Positions 16,410 through 24,484 of a stretch of DNA of 38,840 nt are shown here, one piece after another. The stretch covers positions 1-38,840 of the forward strand of contig UQAI01000007.1 in NCBI GenBank assembly GCA_900538885.1. Reading direction: 5' to 3'. The notes under the pieces are model-generated. The model was given only the letters and a program-made list of their open reading frames with translations, was not told where the DNA came from and did not search any database. The translations under genes and the position numbers were made by a program. Position 1 is the stretch's first letter. Each line of letters starts with the position of its first letter. This DNA comes from an uncultured Mollicutes bacterium. Lineage in GTDB: Bacteria > Bacillota_I > Bacilli_A > ML615J-28 > CAG-313.

Positions 16410-16889
16410 CTATTTTAATGCGAAAATTAGCATTATACTTACAATTAGGGAAAGGATAGCGTAAGTTTCAACAAGTACTGCCATAGTAATACCTTTACCT
16501 GATGCTTCAGGTTGTTTTGCTGTCATCATAATACCAGATGTCGCAACTTTACCTTGGAATATTGCTGAAATTAAGCCATTAATAGCGATTGGCATAAATA
16601 CTGCGAAATATGCCCAACCTTGAGTTGTTGTTAAAGCAAATGCTGTAGCGGCGTCTCCACCTAATAATCCAACTTGAATCATAAATAAGAAAGTTGTTAA
16701 GAATCCGTATAACCCTTGAGTACCAGGTAAAATTTGAAGTACTAATAATTTACCGAATAATTCAGGTTTTTCTGATGTAACACCAGCTGCGGCTTTACCA
16801 CACATTTGTACACCTAATATTGAACCAATACCAGGTAAAATTGTTCCGAGTGCTGCTCCTATAAGAGCAATAATTGTTCCATTTGTCAT
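16410..16889 (-). CDS. ntpK: V-type ATPase membrane rotor subunit K (c-type proteolipid), Na+-type
   Basis: A 159-residue duplicated proteolipid with four transmembrane helices in two hairpins. The essential carboxylate is E141 (LVETYAIL). In E. hirae NtpK, Na+ is held by L61, T64, Q65, Q110 and E139; here the corresponding residues L54, T57, Q58 (ILPGTQGLYGF), Q112 (IFQGK) and E141 are all present. This supports a sodium-translocating ring, by homology. A good AGGAG site precedes the ATG. Ten to eleven copies would form the ring turned by the D/F/C shaft against subunit I. Confidence 0.95.
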   Translation of the reverse strand: MTNGTIIALIGAALGTILPGIGSILGVQMCGKAAAGVTSEKPELFGKLLVLQILPGTQGLYGFLTTFLFMIQVGLLGGDAATAFALTTTQGWAYFAVFMPIAINGLISAIFQGKVATSGIMMTAKQPEASGKGITMAVLVETYAILSLIVSIMLIFALK

Positions 16890-16901
16890 TTTTTTCTTCT
16901 C

Positions 16902-18779
16902 CTATTCTTCTTTTATTTCTTTTATATATTTAGTTTCAATTGATAACGGTTTAAAGTCAACCCCGCCACCTTCATAGAATTTGCCATAAAACTCAATATA
17001 TTGAAGCCTACTATCATGTACATAGGCTGATAATAATCCTAAAACTAAGTTAAATACATGGCCTACTAAGAAGATAATCGCTGCGAAAATCATGCCAACA
17101 ACACTACCACCAACCATCTGGGCTAGTGTGTTCATTACTACCGCAACCGCAGCACTTGACATCGCAAGAGCCATTATTCTTGAATATGATAGTAAATCTC
17201 CCATATAAGATGTCACATCGTATAAGCCTAGAATTCCTCCAAGGGCTTTTCCAAGAATTGATTTTTTAGTATGACCAGCAAAAAGGATAATTAGTAAAAC
17301 TCCTATACCTACCATTACGATGCCTACCATACTATTTAAGAAATATGCACCTATTCCTAAAAGAATTAAGATCCAACTTACGTTTTTCGCAAGCATATCA
17401 ATGATATTTCCGTCTTTAATGTTTTCAATCATTTTCACCACAAGTCCGGTAATTAAATGTAGTGCGCCAATCGCAACTGATACTAGTAGCATTTTGATTG
17501 GGTCTTCCATTGGATTAAACCAATACCAGATATTTAGTCCTAAATCAGTTTGTGGATTAAAACCAAAGTAACTACCAAACATAATTCCCCAAAAGATTGT
17601 AGGAACACCTGAATACATGATAATATTCATTAGTTTTAGAGTATTTCCTTTTGGTTTCATTAGTTTTTTAAGAATTAAGCAAAATACTATCATCATGATA
17701 CCATATCCTGCATCACCCATCATCATTCCAAATAAGAACCAGTACCATACTGACATAACGGGGTTAGGGTCTAACTCTTTACTATTAGGCTTAGAAAACA
17801 TATCCGTGATTGTTTCAAATTGACTAACAAACTTTTTATTTTTAGTATATGTTGGTACAACTTCATCATCAGTTGGATCACTAAACTCAATATCGTAGTA
17901 TTCTGTTTGTTCTTTTACTGCTTTTTCTACTTCTTCTAAAGTATCTATTCTAACCCAACCTTCAATCACGATTGTTTCAATTGTTTTTTCATATTTAACA
18001 TTGTCTATTGCATCTTGAGTTAAAATCTGATCACTCAAAACTTTAAATTCTTCAATATTACCTGAAAGAGTTTTTAGTTTTTCTATGATGTCTTCACACT
18101 CTTTTTCTTTGCTTTCAATTTTCTTTTTTAATGTTTCAATATAAGTTTTAATAGTAACATCAAGAACTGGTAATTTATAATCATTAAATTCATAACGACT
18201 TAATGCATCTTTTAGTTGTTTTTCATCATCAATATAACAAACTACAATTACACCGCTTATATTTTTATATGATGGAAGAATAATACTTTCAAAACTAGCA
18301 ATTTCATCATCTTGTTTAAATTTCTCAACATACCTAGTTGGCATAGTTCCAATATGAAAAATTGCATTTTTAGTGTTTTTAATTTGATTTGGAATCATAT
18401 CAAGTTCATTCCAAATCATTAATGATTCAATTTCATCAATAATTTCTTTAATTTGTTGTTTTAATTCACTAAGATTATTTTGATAATTTTCAATTTCACT
18501 AACTTCATCAATAGTCTTTTGTGATACATTCGTAAAATCTTTATAATCAATCGTTTGATAATCTCCAAATAAGCCTTTTTTCTTTTGGTATTTTCCCGCA
18601 AACTTAATGGTTTCTTCAACTTTATCATGTAATGCTCCATTTAGATGTGCCGAGTTAGTTGATTCTCCATTTTCTTTATTGATTATCATAATTACACCAT
18701 ATTTTTGAAGTGACTTAATGACTTTCTCATAATCATCTTTTAAAATAACAATCTTAGCTTTTTTCATTTTTACAATCAT
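16902..18779 (-). CDS. ntpI: V-type ATPase subunit I (a-type stator membrane subunit)
   Basis: A 625-residue protein with a soluble half (1-335; coiled coils near 95-120 and 215-245) and a membrane half of about seven to eight helices from 340 on. The essential Arg facing the c-ring is R534 in GDLLSYSRIMALAMSS; R591 in HDSRLQYIEFYGKFYEGGG is the second conserved Arg. It forms the ion half-channels. The ATG overlaps the ntpF stop by four bases (ATGA, 18776-18779), and AAGGTG lies about 9 nt upstream. Length is normal. Confidence 0.95.
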   Translation of the reverse strand: MIVKMKKAKIVILKDDYEKVIKSLQKYGVIMIINKENGESTNSAHLNGALHDKVEETIKFAGKYQKKKGLFGDYQTIDYKDFTNVSQKTIDEVSEIENYQNNLSELKQQIKEIIDEIESLMIWNELDMIPNQIKNTKNAIFHIGTMPTRYVEKFKQDDEIASFESIILPSYKNISGVIVVCYIDDEKQLKDALSRYEFNDYKLPVLDVTIKTYIETLKKKIESKEKECEDIIEKLKTLSGNIEEFKVLSDQILTQDAIDNVKYEKTIETIVIEGWVRIDTLEEVEKAVKEQTEYYDIEFSDPTDDEVVPTYTKNKKFVSQFETITDMFSKPNSKELDPNPVMSVWYWFLFGMMMGDAGYGIMMIVFCLILKKLMKPKGNTLKLMNIIMYSGVPTIFWGIMFGSYFGFNPQTDLGLNIWYWFNPMEDPIKMLLVSVAIGALHLITGLVVKMIENIKDGNIIDMLAKNVSWILILLGIGAYFLNSMVGIVMVGIGVLLIILFAGHTKKSILGKALGGILGLYDVTSYMGDLLSYSRIMALAMSSAAVAVVMNTLAQMVGGSVVGMIFAAIIFLVGHVFNLVLGLLSAYVHDSRLQYIEFYGKFYEGGGVDFKPLSIETKYIKEIKEE

Positions 18780-19084
18780 GAGTCTATCACCTTCTTCATA
18801 ATGAAATCAACCGTTTCATTAAGGTGGATTTTTGCAAGATTTTGATTATTTATATTAATTTTATCACTTTCTTTAACTGAAGCATCTACTAATTCTTTGA
18901 TAATAATATCATTTTCTTCATACATTTTTTGAACTTGTTTTTTCGCATCATTCATCATTTCTTCAGTTTTTAAAAGATTATCTTTGTTAACTTTTTCAAG
19001 CATTTCACTGACTTCCTGTTTAGCTTCAAGTTTAATTGTCTCAGCCTTTTGTTCAGTTTCGTTAATCTTTTCTAATATTGTCAT
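18776..19084 (-). CDS. ntpF: V-type ATPase small peripheral-stalk subunit (NtpF / G-H type)
   Basis: A 102-residue, almost entirely helical, charged protein (EKINETEQKAETIKLEAKQEVSEMLEKV...), the coiled-coil partner of subunit E. It is the first gene of the ATPase operon, exactly where E. hirae has ntpF, and has AGGTGGTGAG before its ATG. Sequence identity is weak in this family, so the call rests on coiled-coil character, size and position. It uses TGA as stop, overlapping ntpI. Confidence 0.85.
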   Translation of the reverse strand: MTILEKINETEQKAETIKLEAKQEVSEMLEKVNKDNLLKTEEMMNDAKKQVQKMYEENDIIIKELVDASVKESDKININNQNLAKIHLNETVDFIMKKVIDS

Positions 19085-19120
19085 TATCTCACCACCTTTA
19101 AATTTTCGCTATGCTTTATT

Positions 19121-19149
19121 ATTATACTAAATTTCAATCTTTTTTGCAA
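19121..19149 (-). promoter_or_regulatory. Promoter of the V-ATPase operon
   Basis: Minus-strand TTGCAA (19149-19144), 17-nt spacer, TATAAT (19126-19121), 37 nt before the ntpF ATG. The same -35/-10 pair occurs before hydC. Confidence 0.78.
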
Positions 19150-19191
19150 GTCAAAAGTTGTTATCAAGACAGACTTCTTCAATTTGTCTAT

Positions 19192-19833
19192 TTAAAATAT
19201 TTTATGAATACTTTTATTTTCACCAATAATGAACAACCGCATATTTTGAGTTAACTCAATATTAGGTGTAATTAATGCATTTAATTTATCATTAGTTTTA
19301 ATAGCTACAATACTAATTTGGTATTTTTTACGCACATCAATTTCACCAATTGTTTTCCCTTGCCAATTGTTAGGAACCTCAACTTCATATATCGCATGTT
19401 CGTTATCAAGTTCCGTATAATCTAAAATATAATTAGAACCATAACGAATAGCCGTCCACATAGCAACCTGCTTTTCAGGGTAAATTACTTCATCGGCTCC
19501 ATTACGTAACAGTATTTTTTCTTGTAAATCTCGTTCGGCTCTTGATACTACTTTTTTCGCGCCTAATTCCTTTAAAAGAGCTGTTGTTTCAACTGAGCTT
19601 TGAAAATCATTACCAATTGTCACTATGCAAACATCAAAATTTCTAATTCCAAGGGTCTTTAAAAATAATTCATTAGTTGTTTCTCCAATTAATGCATTAG
19701 TAACATATGGCAAGCATTCATTTACCTTATCTTCACATCTATCAACAAGCATTACTTCATGTCCCATTTTTTGTAATTGCACCGCAATATTTTTTCCAAA
19801 TCTTCCTGCTCCTATTAATAATATTGATTTCAT
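19192..19833 (-). CDS. ktrA: Ktr/Trk K+ uptake regulatory subunit
   Basis: A 213-residue cytoplasmic RCK protein that gates the K+ transporter. ILLIGAGRFGKNIA (3-16) is the GxGxxG nucleotide-binding loop of the TrkA-N domain, with VDRCED as the acidic end of strand 2; the TrkA-C domain follows (NNWQGKTIGEIDVRKKYQISIVAI, about 148-213). The single RCK unit and length fit KtrA rather than the doubled TrkA. The start at 19833 is 9 nt after AGGAGG (19843-19848), which overlaps the ktrB stop; earlier in-frame ATGs are too close to that site. It is cotranscribed with ktrB and placed directly ahead of the V-ATPase operon. Confidence 0.9.
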   Translation of the reverse strand: MKSILLIGAGRFGKNIAVQLQKMGHEVMLVDRCEDKVNECLPYVTNALIGETTNELFLKTLGIRNFDVCIVTIGNDFQSSVETTALLKELGAKKVVSRAERDLQEKILLRNGADEVIYPEKQVAMWTAIRYGSNYILDYTELDNEHAIYEVEVPNNWQGKTIGEIDVRKKYQISIVAIKTNDKLNALITPNIELTQNMRLFIIGENKSIHKIF

Positions 19834-19846
19834 ATAATTCATCCTC

Positions 19847-21187
19847 CTATCCAATCGCTATTTTTTCTTGTGGCAACCTATATAAATTGTTACTATTATT
19901 ATTTTTATATGTTGAAGCAAAAATAAAAGTTAAAGCTCCTACCCGGCCAAAGAACATTAAAACAATCAAAATTATATGCGATACTATGCATAAATTTGGC
20001 GTAACTCCTAACGATAATCCAACAGTACCAATTGCCGATGCGGTTTCAAAAAGAGCATAAGATAGTGGTATACCATCTAACATATGAATCACAATACCAC
20101 ATCCTAAAAAAAGCACAAGATAAATGACTAAGATAGTGCAAGCATTGCGAATAGTTTGATTATCAATTCTTCTTCTAAAAAAAGTTACATCATTATTTTG
20201 ATTGAACACAGAAAAAGCATTTGCAAAAACCACAACAAATGTAGTTACTTTCATTCCTCCAGCTGTGGATCCTGGAGCACCTCCTATCAACATTAAACCA
20301 ATCATTATCGCTTGTCCGCCATCTGACATTTCTGTTAAATCTTTTGTATTAAAACCAGCTGTACGAGCAGTAACTGATTGAAATAGTGACGCCAGGATTC
20401 TTTCTTTAATTTTACAATCTGCATACTCAAAGAAAAAATAATATATTGCAGGAAATATAATTAAACATATGCTTGTAATAATTATGACTTTACTTTGCAT
20501 ACTATATTTTCTAAAATTAAATTTTTTTTGTTTTATATCATGCCATGTAAAAAAACCTAGCCCACCAATTATTATCAAAAGCATTATAATAACATTAATA
20601 ATGATATTATCACTAACGTTCGTTAATGAAGGATACAAATTACTCGTATCACCAAGAAGGTCAAAACCAGCATTACAAAAAGCGGAAATAGAATGAAATA
20701 TTGCGAATCCAATTCCTTTTATTCCATATTCTTGACAAAATGGAAATAACAGACAAATTGCTCCAATAAATTCTATAAAAAAAGTTCCAAATACGATAAA
20801 TTTTATCATTCTAATTACTCCACTTAGACTAGGTGAAGAAAGTGTCTCTTGAATAGTTGTTCTATTGCTTAATGATATTTTTTTACCAAAAACAATGAAA
20901 AATAGCATAGTAAGTGTTATTACACCAAGTCCTCCGATTTGGATTAACATGATAATTACGATATGTCCAAACATTGACCAATATGACCCAGTATCACGAA
21001 CGACAAGTCCGGTAACACAAACACACGATGTAGAAGTAAATAATGCATCAACAAACGGTGTAACTTTCCCCTCCTTACTAGCAAAAGGTAACATAAGTAG
21101 CAATGCCCCAACTAGAATTACTAGGAAGAAACCTAAAACAATAATTTGAAAGGTATTTAGTTTAAATAATTTTCTTTTTTCAAACAT
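19847..21187 (-). CDS. ktrB: KtrB/TrkH-type K+ transporter membrane subunit
   Basis: A 446-residue membrane protein of four M1-P-M2 repeats. The four filter/loop sequences are visible: TSTSCVCVTGLVVRDT, SISAFCNAGFD, QSVTARTAGFNT and TASAIGTVGLS, each keeping the key Gly. The GGAPGSTAGGMK gating loop is in the third repeat. It imports K+ together with Na+ in the Ktr family. The start at 21187 has GGAGG (21196-21200) 8 nt upstream; the frame extends 31 codons further but that part is leader. The E. hirae homologue NtpJ belongs to the sodium ATPase operon, which parallels this arrangement. Confidence 0.93.
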   Translation of the reverse strand: MFEKRKLFKLNTFQIIVLGFFLVILVGALLLMLPFASKEGKVTPFVDALFTSTSCVCVTGLVVRDTGSYWSMFGHIVIIMLIQIGGLGVITLTMLFFIVFGKKISLSNRTTIQETLSSPSLSGVIRMIKFIVFGTFFIEFIGAICLLFPFCQEYGIKGIGFAIFHSISAFCNAGFDLLGDTSNLYPSLTNVSDNIIINVIIMLLIIIGGLGFFTWHDIKQKKFNFRKYSMQSKVIIITSICLIIFPAIYYFFFEYADCKIKERILASLFQSVTARTAGFNTKDLTEMSDGGQAIMIGLMLIGGAPGSTAGGMKVTTFVVVFANAFSVFNQNNDVTFFRRRIDNQTIRNACTILVIYLVLFLGCGIVIHMLDGIPLSYALFETASAIGTVGLSLGVTPNLCIVSHIILIVLMFFGRVGALTFIFASTYKNNNSNNLYRLPQEKIAIG

Positions 21188-21295
21188 TTTAATGTCCTCC
21201 AACACCAATTTAGTTTTTATTTCACTATGTATTGTTAAATTACTTGTATCTAGTATACCACAACTAGTGACATTTTTCATTTAAAATGAAAAAAA

Positions 21296-21316
21296 ATCAG
21301 TTTACTAAAAACTGAT
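21296..21316 (-). terminator. Terminator of the membrane protein gene at 21347
   Basis: ATCAGTTT (21296-21303) pairs with AAACTGAT (21309-21316), loop of 5, followed on the minus strand by eight T. Confidence 0.9.
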
Positions 21317-21346
21317 CTTTATTTTCCCCTATTTTCCTATCAAGTT

Positions 21347-22774
21347 TTACGCATAATTCGGTACATTATCTAATTTTACCTTTTTATTTTTTACTGATTG
21401 GAAAATACCAAATGGTAAAAATACTAAACTTACAATTAACAAGTAACCAAAATAAACAAATAACATCAAGAATGGATAAATTGTTACATCTTTTACTACT
21501 AAGGTTACATTTGTAAATGCCTTTAAGAATGGTAAGGTTCCACATGCGACCTCAGGATCAAACATAAATAAATAATTTGCTTTAAAATCATTATTATCTA
21601 ATTTAACCGCAAGGTTATTAAAAATTATACCTAAGACTAAAATAACTACGAAGTAAGCACTAAAACCAATCACGGCATCTCGATATGATACCTTGTCAAT
21701 TTTAGGGAAAACCCCAAGTAAAAGTGCAAGAATTGGTACTACTACAACATTGGTATGCTCATAAATAAAATGAAGATTCCAAACTTCAAAAATATTACGA
21801 CCATTGACATCAGGAACGAGTAATGCGATTGACGCTCCTACCATATTAACTAAAAAATTAAAGTTAAAAATGAAACGATTTTTCGTAATTAAGGCAGCAA
21901 GCATTAAGTACGATGCTAAATTACATAGTTGTAGTGGTAAACGTTTAATGTTTATGGTTAATGAAAACATTGAATTATATTGGAACATTACCGCAAGTGC
22001 TAATACTACACATAAAAGGTATTTGTCTTCAGCACTTTTATTTCTAAATATTAACCATAATACAACAATTTTTCCAACTAAATAGCATATCCAAACAATA
22101 TGTAATGGACTGAATTTATCAAATAAGAATAATCCAAAACCTTCAGCTAGGAGTTGTGGTATATAAATTGGCATCATTTGTAATAATAGTGAAATAAGTA
22201 TTACTCCAAATCTTAAGGTTTCACGATAATCCTTAATTCTAAATACATGTTTATCAATCAAAAGAACTTTTAAACAAACACTTACAACTAGTATCCATTG
22301 TATACAAAAAATTATCCCTCTAAATGTTTCATTCATCATTAAAGCTTTAAATGATTCTGATATTCCCCTTGTTTGATATAAACCTCTTCCACTTGAACTT
22401 AAGAAACATTCCATGTAATCATTGTAAAAGAAAATGGAAATAAACGTCCAAGGTAATGTCCAGTAAACAGCAATGTTTTTAAAAGTTCTACTTTTAAAAA
22501 AGCTTATTGCTACAATTACAATTGGATTGATTGAAAGCATTATTCTAAGAATGCAGTGCCATTTATTCGCACCTGCTAATTCAGTAGGATCGGAAACACT
22601 TTTAATTAAGCCATCTGGAAGTAAAATAGTAAAAAATGTAAGAACCACATAAGTAACGGCTAAAACTTTAATAATTTTATTTGTAACATTATTTTTATAT
22701 TTGTTATTAATTAATAATAAACTTACGATTATTATCGCAACGATAATGGCTGATAAACTAATTGCGGTATACAT
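21347..22774 (-). CDS. Polytopic membrane protein, YwaF/TIGR02206-like
   Basis: A 475-residue integral membrane protein with roughly 11-12 hydrophobic segments. The second half carries RLPLQLCNLASYL (about 275-287), LVNMVGASIALLVPD and FIYEHTNVVVVPILALL, a pattern like that of YwaF family proteins, where a PLHLCS motif, a helix ending in TPD, and a conserved His in the next helix recur. The first half has no motif I recognise, and the protein is about twice the length of YwaF. Function is unknown. It has its own promoter (TTGTTA, 17 nt, TATAAT at 22830-22802), a GGAGG site and its own terminator, so it is monocistronic. Confidence 0.6.
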   Translation of the reverse strand: MYTAISLSAIIVAIIIVSLLLINNKYKNNVTNKIIKVLAVTYVVLTFFTILLPDGLIKSVSDPTELAGANKWHCILRIMLSINPIVIVAISFFKSRTFKNIAVYWTLPWTFISIFFYNDYMECFLSSSGRGLYQTRGISESFKALMMNETFRGIIFCIQWILVVSVCLKVLLIDKHVFRIKDYRETLRFGVILISLLLQMMPIYIPQLLAEGFGLFLFDKFSPLHIVWICYLVGKIVVLWLIFRNKSAEDKYLLCVVLALAVMFQYNSMFSLTINIKRLPLQLCNLASYLMLAALITKNRFIFNFNFLVNMVGASIALLVPDVNGRNIFEVWNLHFIYEHTNVVVVPILALLLGVFPKIDKVSYRDAVIGFSAYFVVILVLGIIFNNLAVKLDNNDFKANYLFMFDPEVACGTLPFLKAFTNVTLVVKDVTIYPFLMLFVYFGYLLIVSLVFLPFGIFQSVKNKKVKLDNVPNYA

Positions 22775-22801
22775 AAGATAACCTCCTTTGATTACACAAC
22801 C

Positions 22802-22830
22802 ATTATAACAAATTATAAAATGATTAACAA
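22802..22830 (-). promoter_or_regulatory. Promoter of the YwaF-like gene
   Basis: Minus-strand TTGTTA (22830-22825), 17-nt spacer, TATAAT (22807-22802). Confidence 0.65.
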
Positions 22831-22884
22831 CTCTAAATCAAGCAAATGGCATTTTTTGGTAGCTAGGAAGCACAAAATCTACAT

Positions 22885-24363
22885 TTAATTACTTTTATCG
22901 TTAATTACACGCCATGCAGCAAATTTACCCATTGTAACGGCTGTGGGAAGGCCACCAGGTGCCATTAACCACTGACTTGCAAGAAATATATTTTTAACTT
23001 TCTTTATTTTACCGGGAACAATAATTCTTTTTCCATATTTAGACATAACAAAACTCATGTATGCACCATGATAACATTTGCATCTTTTAACATAACTTAC
23101 AGGCGTCCAAACATCAAGAATGTGAACTTTATTTTTTAAATATGGATATTCTTTAAGCAGTCTTTTTAAAACTTCATTTCCTAGTCTTTCTTTTTCTTGA
23201 TTATAAAGCGTAGGATTATTAAATAAACTTTCCCAATATGCATAATCAGTTTCATTTTGAACAAAACTACTTTGAATTATCATTTTATTATCAGGCGAAA
23301 ATGTTGGTTCAAAATCATGAGCTTGCACACTCATTCTTTCTTTACAAGATTTACCAATAGTAATTGGATCACAAGTAAACATGGTTGTTCCAGTTAATTC
23401 ATCGTACTTACCATCTACCCCAAATGCAATCTGAAATGCACTATTTACAGGATATTTTTCTCTTTCCTTATACATTTTTTTAAGACCTTTTGGCATAAAT
23501 GAAGCGTCAAGTAAACTAGAAAAGATAATACTTGGATCACATGCACAAATCACATAATCAGCATCAATTATTTCACCGTTATCTAGTGTAATACTTGTTA
23601 CTTTCTTTTTTCCTAAATTTATTTTTTTTACTTCATTACCAAAAATAATACTACCACCATTTTCTTGGTATTTTTGTTTCATTCGCATTGCCATTTGTAA
23701 TGATCCACCTTTTGGAACATCACCATTTCCACTAGTTATAGTACCATATGATGATATGAAAGCAATTGCTTGATAATTGCTAGGAATATAATCAATAAAT
23801 GATTGGCGAATTAAAGGATGCTTAAAGCGTTTGGCAAGGTCATTTAAATCCATATTTTTATATTCTTTCATTACCTCACCCATTTGACGCACTGATTTAA
23901 CAAGTTTTAATAATTCATTTATTTTCATTTTATCAAATGGTTTATCAACTGGCGAACTCATCGATTCAGTTTTGTAAATCGCATCAATAAATTTATTTAT
24001 TTCATCACTATCAGTAATTGATAGTTCTAACATTTCTTTTCTTGTTCTTTCTTTATCACGCCAAAAAGTTAAAACCTCACCATTTAGTTTAGAACGAAAC
24101 ATCATTTCTTTTTCGTATAAATTTACATCATTACCTAAAGCACCTACTTCTTCCCATAATTTATATAACGAACTATTCTTATTAGTGCCCGTTAACCAGT
24201 GAATACAATTATCAATAAAGTATCCATCTTTTTTCCATCCACTACATAAACCACCTATAACATTATTTTTTTCATAAATTACTGTTTTAAATCCCTTCTT
24301 TTGAAGAAGAATTCCTGCTGTGAGTCCTGAGATACCTCCACCAATGATAATAACTTTTTTCAT
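22885..24363 (-). CDS. FAD-dependent oxidoreductase, phytoene desaturase (CrtI)-like
   Basis: A 492-residue COG1233-type flavoprotein. KVIIIGGGISGLTAGILLQKKGFKTVIYEK (3-32) is the FAD-binding dinucleotide fold, followed by GGLCSGWKKDGYFID, the CrtI-type substrate-side loop. The C-terminal LASQWLMAPGGLPTAVTMGKFAAWRVI (about 460-486) is the second FAD contact. Members desaturate carotenoids or oxidise other lipid-like substrates. No isoprenoid or carotenoid synthesis gene lies nearby, so the substrate is unknown. AGGAG precedes the ATG and there is a dedicated promoter. Confidence 0.85.
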   Translation of the reverse strand: MKKVIIIGGGISGLTAGILLQKKGFKTVIYEKNNVIGGLCSGWKKDGYFIDNCIHWLTGTNKNSSLYKLWEEVGALGNDVNLYEKEMMFRSKLNGEVLTFWRDKERTRKEMLELSITDSDEINKFIDAIYKTESMSSPVDKPFDKMKINELLKLVKSVRQMGEVMKEYKNMDLNDLAKRFKHPLIRQSFIDYIPSNYQAIAFISSYGTITSGNGDVPKGGSLQMAMRMKQKYQENGGSIIFGNEVKKINLGKKKVTSITLDNGEIIDADYVICACDPSIIFSSLLDASFMPKGLKKMYKEREKYPVNSAFQIAFGVDGKYDELTGTTMFTCDPITIGKSCKERMSVQAHDFEPTFSPDNKMIIQSSFVQNETDYAYWESLFNNPTLYNQEKERLGNEVLKRLLKEYPYLKNKVHILDVWTPVSYVKRCKCYHGAYMSFVMSKYGKRIIVPGKIKKVKNIFLASQWLMAPGGLPTAVTMGKFAAWRVINDKSN

Positions 24364-24388
24364 TTTTATATCACTCCTATGCGTCTAT

Positions 24389-24416
24389 ATTATAATGATT
24401 TAACAATTTTTGTCAA
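24389..24416 (-). promoter_or_regulatory. Promoter of the FAD oxidoreductase gene
   Basis: Minus-strand TTGACA (24416-24411), 16-nt spacer, TATAAT (24394-24389). It follows directly after the T-tract of the upstream terminator. Confidence 0.8.
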
Positions 24417-24422
24417 AAGAAA

Positions 24423-24455
24423 AACACAAGTTAAACTTTAAATTTAACTCATGTT
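24423..24455 (-). terminator. Terminator of the sigma/anti-sigma/subtilase unit
   Basis: Arms 24423-24435 and 24443-24455 pair over all 13 positions on the minus strand, two of them as G.U (these would be mismatches on the plus strand). TTCTTTT follows. Confidence 0.75.
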
Positions 24456-24484
24456 TTTATATAATATAAAAACCAAATTAACTT

